From UBA1557 sp041675185 (GTDB lineage Bacteria; Patescibacteriota; Patescibacteriia; Magasanikbacterales; UBA922), in NCBI GenBank assembly GCA_041675185.1, contig JBAYUH010000031.1, forward strand, positions 1 through 9,046: DNA of 9,046 nucleotides, written 5' to 3'. Below the pieces are notes generated by a model that worked only from the letters and a program-made list of their open reading frames with translations, made no database searches and had not been told where the DNA came from. Numbering within the stretch: the stretch's first letter is position 1; each line of letters starts with the position of its first letter. Position numbers and translations under genes: made by a program. Below are positions 1 through 6,700 of the stretch, piece by piece.

Positions 1-463
1 CCCAGTTGGTTTGGGTGAGAAACATGGTAGCTGTTCTAGAAGGGTTGGTGTAGTATTGATATACTAGTATACCTAGTTGAGTTAGTATTAGTGTAAATAA
101 GAATTGGGATAGTATTGCTATTCTTAATGGTTTGAATTCTTTTTCTTTTATTATTGTTTTTATGTTCTTCCAGACATTGTTCTTTCCCTTCATAAATGAA
201 GGGAGAAGGAACTTAAAGAGAAATATTGGAAAATAAAAGAAGTTACGGAAGTAATGAAGGAGGATTTGGAGTTTGAGGTGACGGAGGCGATGAACATTGG
301 CATCAACTGGACCTTGTATACCTTTTTGCTTGAGAGCCTTGTGTGAATGCCAAAGTCCATGCCATGCCCAATACTTACCAAAAGAATCAATCTTTTGGGA
401 TTGATAGACAAGTTCATTTTGATTGTAATAATTTCTATCCCTAGGTGGATTGAAATACTTCAT
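1..463 (-). CDS. Unrecognised membrane protein, 3' end beyond window
   Basis: The frame read from the ATG at 463 down to position 2 contains no stop, giving at least 154 residues. The gene continues past the left edge, so its C-terminus is missing. I do not recognise the family. Residues 1-65 are polar and aromatic (K-Y-W-A-W-H-G-L-W-H at about 30-39). Residues 70-91 are rich in F, Y and L and may lie at or in the membrane. Residues 117-137 form a clear transmembrane helix. The ATG lies 9 bp after the stop of the YtxH-like gene, which suggests an operon. A 75-codon frame at 190-417 on the same strand overlaps it but has a serine-rich, shadow-like composition, and I prefer the longer frame. 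No Shine-Dalgarno sequence is visible. The stretch at about 230-310 is richer in G+C, with several CTC, CGT and CAC codons, than the neighbouring genes. Function is unknown. That it is a real gene is likely but not certain. Confidence 0.6.
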   Translation of the reverse strand, partial: MKYFNPPRDRNYYNQNELVYQSQKIDSFGKYWAWHGLWHSHKALKQKGIQGPVDANVHRLRHLKLQILLHYFRNFFYFPIFLFKFLLPSFMKGKNNVWKNIKTIIKEKEFKPLRIAILSQFLFTLILTQLGILVYQYYTNPSRTATMFLTQTNW

Positions 464-472
464 AAAAAAAAT

Positions 473-787
473 TTATTTTTTATTACCTGAATGATTCTTC
501 CACTGTGCTTTGACCACTTTTTCAATCATATCACGCATACTATCCACAAGATCATTTTCTACAGCATATTTGTTTACAGTTTGTTCTACAAATTTATAAT
601 ATTTTGATTTTGTCATCTTGTCCCAACCTTCAGAAGCTAAAATTTTTTCTTTGACATCAGTATAGACACTGGCCGCATTGTCCACAAGTTGACCGCGAAC
701 TTCTTTGCCTTTTTTGGTAACATTGAGCCAAACTAGACCTGCACCTAGCAAACCACCAAGAAATAAACCATGTTTAAATTTTCCCAT
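473..787 (-). CDS. YtxH-like small membrane-anchored protein
   Basis: This 104-residue protein has one N-terminal hydrophobic, glycine-rich segment (about residues 7-22, F-L-G-G-L-L-G-A-G-L). It is followed at once by the K-K-G-K-E-V-R-G-Q-L stretch (25-34) that resembles the core of YtxH-type proteins (G-x-x-x-G-A ... S-G-K-E-x-R-x-x-L). The rest is charged and predicted helical (about 35-95), with a lysine-rich tail, so it should be a single-pass protein with its helical part in the cytoplasm. YtxH proteins are associated with envelope or general stress in Firmicutes, but no precise biochemical role is established. It lies 21 bp downstream of the four-helix-bundle gene and 9 bp before the next gene, so it is probably co-transcribed. 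The assignment rests on pattern only; the coding call is stronger than the family call. Confidence 0.75.
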   Translation of the reverse strand: MGKFKHGLFLGGLLGAGLVWLNVTKKGKEVRGQLVDNAASVYTDVKEKILASEGWDKMTKSKYYKFVEQTVNKYAVENDLVDSMRDMIEKVVKAQWKNHSGNKK

Positions 788-797
788 ATGTTTTAGA

Positions 798-820
798 TTA
801 TTGGATTATTAGACTATTAG
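798..820. repeat. Left arm of inverted repeat framing four-helix-bundle gene
   Basis: This 23-bp arm is the reverse complement of 1224-1246 at 21 of 23 positions (mismatches at its positions 12 and 17). It begins TTATTGGATTA and ends CTATTAG. It overlaps the stop codon of the four-helix-bundle gene at 809-811. A 12-bp direct repeat, TTAGATTATTGG, occurs at 793-804 and again at 817-828 around it. The sequence is AT-rich, but the length and placement make chance less likely. Confidence 0.7.
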
Positions 821-1216
821 ATTATTGGTATTAATTTTTTTACATTTTTGTAAATAAGCAATATAACCATTTAATTTTTTCTTTATTTTTTGACAAAGTT
901 CAATTAGATGTTCAATACTTCCTTCTTTTTTTATATATTTCAAATCTTTTATATAAATAAGATGGTCTCGTGTTTCATCCAATGATCCTCTTGCCTGCCT
1001 ACAAAATTGTATATTCTCTTGATAGTGAAATCTTCCATGTCCTTCAGCAATGTTTGCACCAACAGATGATGAAGATCTTCTTATCTGACTTGCCACATTA
1101 TATTTTTCTTCATCAGGTAAAAATTTACAAATTATTCCTACTTTCATTCTTAATTCATGAGATAATTTCCAAATGTCTAAATTAGTAAAATCTTGATATT
1201 TATTGTTTTCGTCCAT
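809..1216 (-). CDS. Four-helix-bundle protein, 23S rRNA IVS (S23) family
   Basis: The 135 residues match the family of small four-helix-bundle proteins first found in 23S rRNA intervening sequences. Residues 9-22 carry the usual first-helix pattern (D-F-x-N-L-D-I-W-K-L-S-H-E-L). F32-L-P-D-E-E-K-Y starts the second helix. The family signature lies at 45-62 (Q-I-R-R-S-S-S-S-V-G-A-N-I-A-E-G-H-G), and G77-S-L-D-E-T begins the third helix. The length is typical, but the function of stand-alone members is unknown. Related folds occur in Avd, the accessory protein of diversity-generating retroelements, but the R-R-S-S-S-S-V-G-A-N-I-A-E-G motif places this protein with the IVS type. The gene sits in a 60-bp plus 21-bp gap within the glycan operon and is framed by an imperfect 23-bp inverted repeat. 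One arm covers the stop codon, so the last residues (N-N-L-I-V) are encoded by repeat sequence. Confidence 0.9.
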   Translation of the reverse strand: MDENNKYQDFTNLDIWKLSHELRMKVGIICKFLPDEEKYNVASQIRRSSSSVGANIAEGHGRFHYQENIQFCRQARGSLDETRDHLIYIKDLKYIKKEGSIEHLIELCQKIKKKLNGYIAYLQKCKKINTNNLIV

Positions 1217-1223
1217 AAATAAA

Positions 1224-1246
1224 CTAATAATCTATTAATCCAATAA
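1224..1246. repeat. Right arm of inverted repeat framing four-helix-bundle gene
   Basis: Its reverse complement begins TTATTGGATTA and matches 798-820 at 21 of 23 positions. It lies 8-30 bp upstream of the four-helix-bundle start codon (ATG at 1216), inside the 60-bp gap after the GT4 gene. The two arms are 403 bp apart and would pair in RNA, placing almost the whole gene in the loop. Confidence 0.7.
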
Positions 1247-1276
1247 ACAATTAATCTTTTTACTATTATACCAAAA

Positions 1277-2434
1277 TTATGTCCTGTCAACAAGCTCTTT
1301 GTAAACAACATCCAATTTGGCAACAATACTAGACCAAGAATACTTCTGTTCTGCAATTTTTCTAACCTGTTTTTTGTAAATATCAATATTATTTTTTTGA
1401 GCAAAATAATCTTTTATCAAACTAGCCAAGGCTTCAAAATCTTTGATAGGAAATACTTCCCCACCATCTCTAGCAACAGTACGTACACCTGGCAAATCAC
1501 TAGCAATGACAGGTACACCACTCGCCATCGCTTCAAGCAAAACTACACCAAAAGCTTCAGCAGTGTTGATAGATGGCAAAACAAATAAATCAGCAAGATT
1601 ATAATACAAAGGTAATTCTTCATTACTAATACGACCAACAAAATGTGCATCATCTTCAAGACCCATACTTTTTGCTTCCAAAACAAATTTTTCTTTCAAT
1701 TCTCCGTCTCCAACAAAAATTGTTTGAACAAAAACATTATTTTTTTTCAACAAGTAGAGTGCTTGTAACAAAATTTCAATACCTTTGAAATAATGTGCAA
1801 CATCCATTCCACCAACAAATAATATTGTAGGCAAATTTGTTTGTAAATTATTTTTGATAAGTAAATTACTATTTTTTTGACGTGGAAAAAAAATATCAAT
1901 ATCTACCCCAAAAGGTAATTCTACGAATTTTTCTTTATTGGCTAGAAAAAAATTTTTAGCATCACTATGTTCAATATAATCAAAAGAACTAACCAGAATT
2001 TTGTCAGCTACAGAGAGAATTTTTGGCATCCAAAATTTGCTATACATTTTGAAAATAAAACCTTTAATTCCATCCCCTCTTGTATCCATATGATAAGTCA
2101 CTACCAAAGGTTTGTTTTTGTTTTTCAGTTTCCATTTTCGTACCAAATTGGCTGTACCAAAAAAAGGATAATGTAAATGTACCAAATCAAATTTGTCCAA
2201 TTCTCTAGCAATGGTTGGCATATATGCTGCATTACCATATTGCAATGGCGATTTCAATTTAGTGGCAAAATCTTTTCTTTCTGATAATCCTTCATCTTTT
2301 CCAGAGCCATATTGTGGAGTAAAGACTTCTACTTCATAACCAAGCAAAGATAAAAAACTCACCATTTGAAAAGCAGTATTTCCCATTCCACCATAATATG
2401 GTGGATATGTACAGACAATGTGAGCTATTTTCAT
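1277..2434 (-). CDS. GT4 family glycosyltransferase (GT-B fold)
   Basis: This 385-residue protein is a retaining glycosyltransferase of the GT4 type. It would move a sugar from a nucleotide donor to a growing lipid-linked or surface glycan on the cytoplasmic face of the membrane. The N-terminal Rossmann half opens with a hydrophobic strand and the glycine loop Y-P-P-Y-Y-G-G-M-G (10-18), and includes H86-L-H-Y-P. The C-terminal half starts at about 203 (I-L-F-V-G-G-M-D). It contains V241-G-D-G-E-L and the family's E-x7-E motif (E293-A-F-G-V-V-L-L-E301), followed by A-M-A-S-G-V-P-V-I-A-S-D-L-P-G, which binds the donor. Length is normal for the family. It starts 5 bp after the DUF2304 gene's stop, so the two are surely co-transcribed. 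Donor and acceptor cannot be told from sequence. No Shine-Dalgarno precedes the ATG; the leader is AATACTAAAATTT. Confidence 0.95.
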   Translation of the reverse strand: MKIAHIVCTYPPYYGGMGNTAFQMVSFLSLLGYEVEVFTPQYGSGKDEGLSERKDFATKLKSPLQYGNAAYMPTIARELDKFDLVHLHYPFFGTANLVRKWKLKNKNKPLVVTYHMDTRGDGIKGFIFKMYSKFWMPKILSVADKILVSSFDYIEHSDAKNFFLANKEKFVELPFGVDIDIFFPRQKNSNLLIKNNLQTNLPTILFVGGMDVAHYFKGIEILLQALYLLKKNNVFVQTIFVGDGELKEKFVLEAKSMGLEDDAHFVGRISNEELPLYYNLADLFVLPSINTAEAFGVVLLEAMASGVPVIASDLPGVRTVARDGGEVFPIKDFEALASLIKDYFAQKNNIDIYKKQVRKIAEQKYSWSSIVAKLDVVYKELVDRT

Positions 2435-2439
2435 AAATT

Positions 2440-2775
2440 TTAGTATTTCGTATCCCGTAATGCTTTATCTCGAACTACTTCGGTCAAATCTCTTTTCAAT
2501 CCTTCAATTTTCAAATTCATTCTAAAAACTAAATAAAATAAACAAGCAACAGACAAATAAATAACCAAATCAACTCCTCTACCAATACCAATATACTCAG
2601 CCAAAATCTGAGTACTATTTGGCCAAAAGACTACAAGAGCCAACAGCAACCAAAATATTATCCAAAAAAAAGTTGCCTTGTTTCCAAGCAAAGTCTTTTG
2701 TTTTTTCTGCCACACAGTCACAATAGCTGACAAAGCTAATACAGCAAATAATATTTTGAAAGTAAGTAATAACAT
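2440..2775 (-). CDS. DUF2304 small membrane protein, glycosyltransferase partner
   Basis: The 111 residues contain three hydrophobic segments (about 2-21, 35-51 and 67-85). The DUF2304 hallmark lies around 60-73: an alanine-containing helix, then I-G-I-G-R-G-V-D-L-V-I-Y. A charged helix follows (86-110). DUF2304 genes are commonly found next to GT2 enzymes of the dolichyl-phosphate-mannose-synthase type, as here, where a GT2 gene lies just upstream. The role is not established; a membrane partner of the glycosyltransferase is an inference from that pairing. It is separated from GT2 by an unusually long 116-bp gap and from GT4 by only 5 bp. The start is the first ATG after that gap. Confidence 0.9.
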   Translation of the reverse strand: MLLLTFKILFAVLALSAIVTVWQKKQKTLLGNKATFFWIIFWLLLALVVFWPNSTQILAEYIGIGRGVDLVIYLSVACLFYLVFRMNLKIEGLKRDLTEVVRDKALRDTKY

Positions 2776-2848
2776 ATAAAATAATAGAAAAATAAAAATA
2801 TTTAAAACAGATTTTTATAGATGATTGTTCATTTTCAAAATAAAAAAG

Positions 2849-2886
2849 CTGAATCTGCTGTCTCTGCTGACAAACTGTATCTGCTG
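2849..2886. repeat. Three short CTGNNTCTGCTG repeats in intergenic gap
   Basis: The 12-nt pattern CTGNNTCTGCTG occurs at 2849-2860, 2858-2869 (sharing CTG with the first) and 2875-2886. It occupies the GT2-proximal end of the 116-bp gap between GT2 and DUF2304 (2776-2891); the last copy ends 5 bp before the GT2 stop codon. The rest of the gap (2776-2848) is plain AT-rich sequence in which I see no gene or terminator. The function of the repeats is unknown. Confidence 0.5.
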
Positions 2887-2891
2887 TAAAT

Positions 2892-3551
2892 TTATTTCAA
2901 AAATTTTCCCCAAATCAAATCACGCACAATCTTGAAACCACCACCAACACCTTGACCATACTCATGATAAATTACTTTGACAGGAAATTCTACAAATTTC
3001 AAATTATTTTCTCTAGTCAAACCCATTATTTCTGTAGCATGAGCCATACGATTTTGGGTAATTCTAATTTTGTCCAAAGCGTGTTTATTCAAAATTCTAA
3101 AACCGTTTTGAGAATCATGCAAATCTATTACGCCAAACAATTTATTTACGAATCTACCCAGAGGCAAAATAATGTATCTCTTGAAAAAAGGTAATTTTGT
3201 TCTATTGTCCAGAAATCTTGACCCAAACAAAATATCTGAATCTGTTTCTTTCAATTTTTCTAAAGCTGGAATAATATCTTCCACACAAAACTGTCCATCG
3301 CCATCAAAATCCAAAACATAATCTGCACCAATTTTCCTAGCATATTCATGTCCAGTTTCCAAGGCAGCACCTTGGCCAAGATTTATTTTGTGTTTCAAGA
3401 CAATAGCACCGCTATTTTCAGCTTCCAAAATTGTATTATCAATAGATTTGTCATCAACAACTACAACACTATCCACATATAATTTAAGATTTTTTACTAC
3501 TTCAACTATTTTTTTTTCTTCATTGAAAACAGGCACCACTGCTATAAACAT
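2892..3551 (-). CDS. GT2 family glycosyltransferase, DPM synthase-like
   Basis: This 219-residue inverting GT-A enzyme resembles dolichyl/polyprenyl-phosphate-mannose synthases. It shows V6-P-V-F-N-E-E at the start, V-V-D-D-K-S-I-D-N-T (31-40) for the nucleotide, N58-L-G-Q-G-A-A-L-E-T-G, and the metal-binding D-F-D-G-D-G-Q (81-87). G110-S-R-F and Q148-N-G-F-R follow. Such enzymes transfer a sugar from a nucleotide donor onto polyprenyl phosphate or a nascent glycan. It has no C-terminal transmembrane pair; the nearby three-helix DUF2304 protein may provide membrane contact (inference). It lies 6 bp after the SDR gene's stop, so it is in the same operon. Length is normal for the short, soluble form of the family. 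Donor sugar is undetermined. Confidence 0.95.
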   Translation of the reverse strand: MFIAVVPVFNEEKKIVEVVKNLKLYVDSVVVVDDKSIDNTILEAENSGAIVLKHKINLGQGAALETGHEYARKIGADYVLDFDGDGQFCVEDIIPALEKLKETDSDILFGSRFLDNRTKLPFFKRYIILPLGRFVNKLFGVIDLHDSQNGFRILNKHALDKIRITQNRMAHATEIMGLTRENNLKFVEFPVKVIYHEYGQGVGGGFKIVRDLIWGKFLK

Positions 3552-3557
3552 AAAATT

Positions 3558-4580
3558 TTAATTTTTGAAAGCAAGATTTTCTTTGTTGGCCAAAGTATAT
3601 TCTATAGTACGACGCAAACCATCATCTAGACGAACAAGAGGTATCCAATCCAAAGTTTTTTTGGCTAGACGTAAATCTGGCAAACCTTTGTTTGTCAAAA
3701 AAACCAAAGGTGCTTCATAAATTATTTTGGAAGATGAATTGGTCATTTGGATAATTTTTTCAGCGACTTCAGACATTTTGTATGGTTCATCCAAACCTAA
3801 ATTGACAATAGCCAATTCAGGGCCAGTAGCCATAAGACGTACTAGACCATCTACCATATCTGAAACATAACACAAAGATTGATTGATGTCACCATCACCA
3901 TATATCACTAAATCTCTACCGTCAAGAGCATTCAAAATGAAATCTGGAATAAGCAAACCATCACGCAATTTCATCCTTGGACCATAAGTAGTGAAAATAC
4001 GAGCTATTTTGGCATCCAGACCATAGACTTGTTTGTAAGTTTCTATACATGTTTCTGCAAATCTTTTGCCTTCATCATAACAACTACGTGGTGACAAATG
4101 ATCGACAATACCTTCGTAATCTTCAGAAAAAATATTATTATCATCAGTAATCCTACCATAGACTACTGAGCTAGACCCAAATACATATTTTGCTCTATAT
4201 TCTACAGCCAAATCCAAAGTATTGAGCATGGCTTTGGAATTGGCCCAAAGAGAATGAATTTTGAGATTTTCAAAATTCTTCGGACTAGTAGGACAAGCCA
4301 TATGATATATTTCTTGAATACCTTGAAATTTTACTTTGAATTTGTCTAATTCCGGAAAATCTTTTAGATCAATTTTTTCATTGACATCATACTTGATAAA
4401 TTCGAAATCTGGATACTGTAATAAATGTTGTACATTGGAAATGTCTGAATTAGACAAATCATCCATACAAATAACATTAGCTTCTTTGAGGAGTCTTTCA
4501 CATAAGTGCGAACCAATAAAACCAGTTCCACCTGTCACCAAAACATTTTTCTTTTCAAAAATTGGTGTATTATTTTGCAT
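3558..4580 (-). CDS. UXS-like extended SDR, sugar-nucleotide modifying enzyme
   Basis: The 340-residue protein is an extended short-chain dehydrogenase/reductase with an NAD-binding G17-G-T-G-F-I-G23 loop and an acidic D40-D41 that fits NAD(H) preference. The catalytic pair is Y168-x3-K172 within S-C-Y-D-E-G-K-R, a string typical of UDP-glucuronate decarboxylases (UDP-xylose synthases). H93-M-A-C-P-T-S-P, R194-I-F-T-T-Y-G-P-R-M and C237-Y-V-S-D-M-V-D-G also match that family. One key difference: where UXS and ArnA have S-T-S-E-V-Y-G, this protein has S136-S-S-V-V-Y-G, so the catalytic glutamate (E434 in ArnA) is a valine. It may therefore not decarboxylate and could instead be an epimerase or dehydratase. 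It begins a tight pair with GT2 (6-bp gap), consistent with supplying the activated sugar for the glycosyltransferases. Fold confidence is high; the exact reaction is open. Confidence 0.9.
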   Translation of the reverse strand: MQNNTPIFEKKNVLVTGGTGFIGSHLCERLLKEANVICMDDLSNSDISNVQHLLQYPDFEFIKYDVNEKIDLKDFPELDKFKVKFQGIQEIYHMACPTSPKNFENLKIHSLWANSKAMLNTLDLAVEYRAKYVFGSSSVVYGRITDDNNIFSEDYEGIVDHLSPRSCYDEGKRFAETCIETYKQVYGLDAKIARIFTTYGPRMKLRDGLLIPDFILNALDGRDLVIYGDGDINQSLCYVSDMVDGLVRLMATGPELAIVNLGLDEPYKMSEVAEKIIQMTNSSSKIIYEAPLVFLTNKGLPDLRLAKKTLDWIPLVRLDDGLRRTIEYTLANKENLAFKN

Positions 4581-4611
4581 ATAATTAAATAAATTTATTT
4601 CTAATTTTTTC

Positions 4612-6627
4612 TTAATTTTTTCTCAAAAAGGTAAATACACTTCCATAATCACTACCAGCAAAAGGAAATTTTTCAGTAATAAAATTACCAGCCAAAGAAG
4701 TCACTCTCATCGGTGTACTAAACTCATTTGGCGTAAAAACAAAATCAAAATTTCCATCACCATTGTAATCACCTATAGCAAAATGAAAACCTTTCTTATA
4801 TTGTATTGGATAAACTCTAAAACTAAAAGACTCACTACCAGAATTAGCAAAAACTCTAAGCCAAGGTGCTGTACCAACTTTGGCTCCCAAAATATATTCG
4901 TCTTTATTATCATTGTTCAAATCATAAGCCATAATTTGTCCTGACAAAATATTGGTAGTAGAAAAACTATTTATCAAACTAAAATTACTATCCATGATTT
5001 CAATATTAGTTTTGGAATCATCGTTGTAAGCCAATACTATTTGTCCATTATGGAAATCTACCATAGATCCAGTGTGTTTAGTAGATTTTGTGTAAGTTTT
5101 CAATAATTCAGCTTTACTATTGTAGACATATAGATAAGTACTACTTGCTAGACGCGGTGAAAGAAAAATTTCTATTTCTCCGTTGTTGTACAAATCTCCA
5201 ACAGCCAAATCATAATTACCAGTCAAATCTATATTTACTTTGTTTAATAATTCTAATTTATCATTATAAAAACTAACAAATTTCTTGCCATTGGCATTGG
5301 TAGAAATAGTAACATTTTCCAATTGACTATTTTTGTCAACAAAAGAATAAGTATCCTCTACTCCAAAAAAATCTCCAGTTGAATTAACTGGTTTATTTTG
5401 ATTCAAAATTTCTTTCTGACCAAGTTTGGCAGAAATCAAAACAACATTAGTATTTTTCAAAACGTTGTTATTACTAGTGTTAACAATTGGTTGTACTATT
5501 GATGATATATTAGATTGAGAAATTGATTTGTTATTAGAAATACTTTCAATTGCTTTGTCTATTTGTAATAAGCCAGAACCAAACATACTAGCATAAGCAA
5601 CTTCATCATTGCTAGGTGTATGATGAGCTGTAGTAAACAAAGCATTAAAAATTTGATCAGCACTTAAATTTGGATTGATACTTCTAAGTAATGCTACTGC
5701 ACCAGAAACAAAAGGTGCTGAAAAAGAAGTACCATTCCAAGATTTGGTTGTGCTATATGAATCTGATAGACCATTGGTAGGAGAAAAACGTAAAGTAGAT
5801 TTGATATTGACACCAGGAGCTGTAATGTCTATACATTTTGAACCAATATTAGAAAAAGTTGCCAAATGATGACCCTGATCCATAGCACTGACACCCAAAA
5901 TTTTTTCTTTGAAAGAAGCTTGATCAGAACATACTGGATACATATTATTGACATCCAAATCTTGCATGTTATTGCCAGCAGCAGCCACTACTACGACATT
6001 GTGTTGATAAGCATAATCAATAGCATCAATCAATTCTTGTTTGAGTCCTTCACCAACCATACTAATATTGATAACATTGGCTCCATTGTCCACAGCATAA
6101 TGAACTGCTTGCACCAAAGGCTCAAAATCTCCAGATCCTGCATTGCCAATAACTTTCAAATTCATAAGTCTAACATCCCAATTTATTCCAACACCATCGA
6201 AATTATTATTGCCTTTGGCACCAATAATGCCAGCTACAATAGTGGCGTGATTGAAGATACCTTCTTTTTTTTGAGCATCTGTCAAACTATCTACATCTGG
6301 TCTAGGATTATTGTTGTTATCCAAAAAATTCCAACCATAGACATCATCCACAAAACCATTTTTGTCGTCATCTATTTTATTGTTTGGAATTTCGGCTGTG
6401 TTTATCCATAAATTATCTCTCAAATCAGGATGAAAAGTGTCAAAACCATTGTCAATAATTGCCACGATTACATCTTTGGAGCCTGTAGTATAATCCCAAG
6501 CCCTATAAACACCCGTATCCTCAAAAGACCACTGATTGTAATAAGGGTCATTTGGAGTCTTAGTCAAAACTATGACAGGACCCAAAAACATGGCAAATAT
6601 AAGCAAAATACAGATCTTAAATTTCAT
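4612..6627 (-). CDS. Secreted subtilisin-like (S8) protease with FG-GAP-like C-terminus
   Basis: This 671-residue protein has a hydrophobic signal segment (about 5-21) after M-K-F-K. The S8 catalytic domain begins at once with N26-D-P-Y-Y-N-Q-W, as in thermitase, and runs to about 362. Triad residues: D59 (A-I-I-D-N-G), H127 (N-H-A-T-I-V-A-G) and S301 (N-G-T-S-F-S-A-P); oxyanion N219. The histidine motif differs from the usual H-G-T-H-V-A-G. The insert I85-D-D-D-K-N-G-F-V-D-D-V-Y-G-W-N-F is a common, probably calcium-binding S8 loop. After an S/N-rich linker (363-395) come FG-GAP/VCBS-like repeats with D-rich loops at about 472-490, 566-592 (D-L-N-N-D-N-K-D) and 615-634 (G-D-Y-N-G-D-G-N-F-D-F). 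An in-frame TAG lies at 6643-6645, so no propeptide can be encoded upstream. It is the first gene of the minus-strand run, 31 bp before the SDR gene. It likely acts at or outside the cell surface; substrate unknown. Confidence 0.95.
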   Translation of the reverse strand: MKFKICILLIFAMFLGPVIVLTKTPNDPYYNQWSFEDTGVYRAWDYTTGSKDVIVAIIDNGFDTFHPDLRDNLWINTAEIPNNKIDDDKNGFVDDVYGWNFLDNNNNPRPDVDSLTDAQKKEGIFNHATIVAGIIGAKGNNNFDGVGINWDVRLMNLKVIGNAGSGDFEPLVQAVHYAVDNGANVINISMVGEGLKQELIDAIDYAYQHNVVVVAAAGNNMQDLDVNNMYPVCSDQASFKEKILGVSAMDQGHHLATFSNIGSKCIDITAPGVNIKSTLRFSPTNGLSDSYSTTKSWNGTSFSAPFVSGAVALLRSINPNLSADQIFNALFTTAHHTPSNDEVAYASMFGSGLLQIDKAIESISNNKSISQSNISSIVQPIVNTSNNNVLKNTNVVLISAKLGQKEILNQNKPVNSTGDFFGVEDTYSFVDKNSQLENVTISTNANGKKFVSFYNDKLELLNKVNIDLTGNYDLAVGDLYNNGEIEIFLSPRLASSTYLYVYNSKAELLKTYTKSTKHTGSMVDFHNGQIVLAYNDDSKTNIEIMDSNFSLINSFSTTNILSGQIMAYDLNNDNKDEYILGAKVGTAPWLRVFANSGSESFSFRVYPIQYKKGFHFAIGDYNGDGNFDFVFTPNEFSTPMRVTSLAGNFITEKFPFAGSDYGSVFTFLRKN

Positions 6628-6643
6628 AGCTTGTTTTTTGTAC

Positions 6644-6674
6644 TAAATTATGCTAAATTATCTGAGTAAATTAT
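6644..6674. repeat. Three TAAATTAT direct repeats in divergent promoter region
   Basis: The octamer TAAATTAT occurs at 6644-6651, 6654-6661 and 6667-6674. The first two copies are 10 bp apart, one helical turn, and the third overlaps the candidate -10 element of the minus-strand promoter. This arrangement could be an operator, but the base composition makes chance repeats plausible. Confidence 0.3.
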
Positions 6675-6698
6675 AGCAAAAATAAAGAATATATACAA
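6670..6698 (-). promoter_or_regulatory. Candidate sigma-70-type promoter for minus-strand operon
   Basis: On the minus strand a perfect -10 hexamer TATAAT (6675-6670) is preceded, after a 17-bp spacer, by a weak -35 TTGTAT (6698-6693; 3 of 6 matches to consensus). Initiation would fall near 6663, giving a leader of about 36 nt before the protease ATG at 6627. AT-rich sequence yields such matches easily, but the position in the divergent gap and the exact spacing support it. For the plus-strand gene only a weaker pair is visible (TTGTTT 6631-6636, 17 bp, TAAATT 6654-6659). Confidence 0.5.
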
Positions 6699-6700
6699 AT

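Noticed and set aside
190..417. 75-codon minus-strand frame near the left edge
   Set aside because: It overlaps the longer open frame from 463, has a serine-rich shadow-like composition, and lies 56 bp from the upstream gene, whereas the longer frame is 9 bp away.
809..1216. Four-helix-bundle protein as the Avd partner of a diversity-generating retroelement
   Set aside because: The R-R-S-S-S-S-V-G-A-N-I-A-E-G motif belongs to the 23S rRNA IVS type rather than Avd, it is about 7 kb from the candidate variable region, and no reverse transcriptase is present.
4587..4600. Perfect 14-bp palindrome AAATAAATTTATTT before the SDR gene
   Set aside because: It consists only of A and T in a 31-bp AT-only stretch, where such palindromes arise by chance; there is no second copy or other sign of a binding site.
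5866..6411. 181-codon plus-strand frame opposite the protease
   Set aside because: It is antisense to the S8 catalytic domain, rich in I, H and S as expected for a shadow of AT-rich coding DNA, with no recognisable domain.
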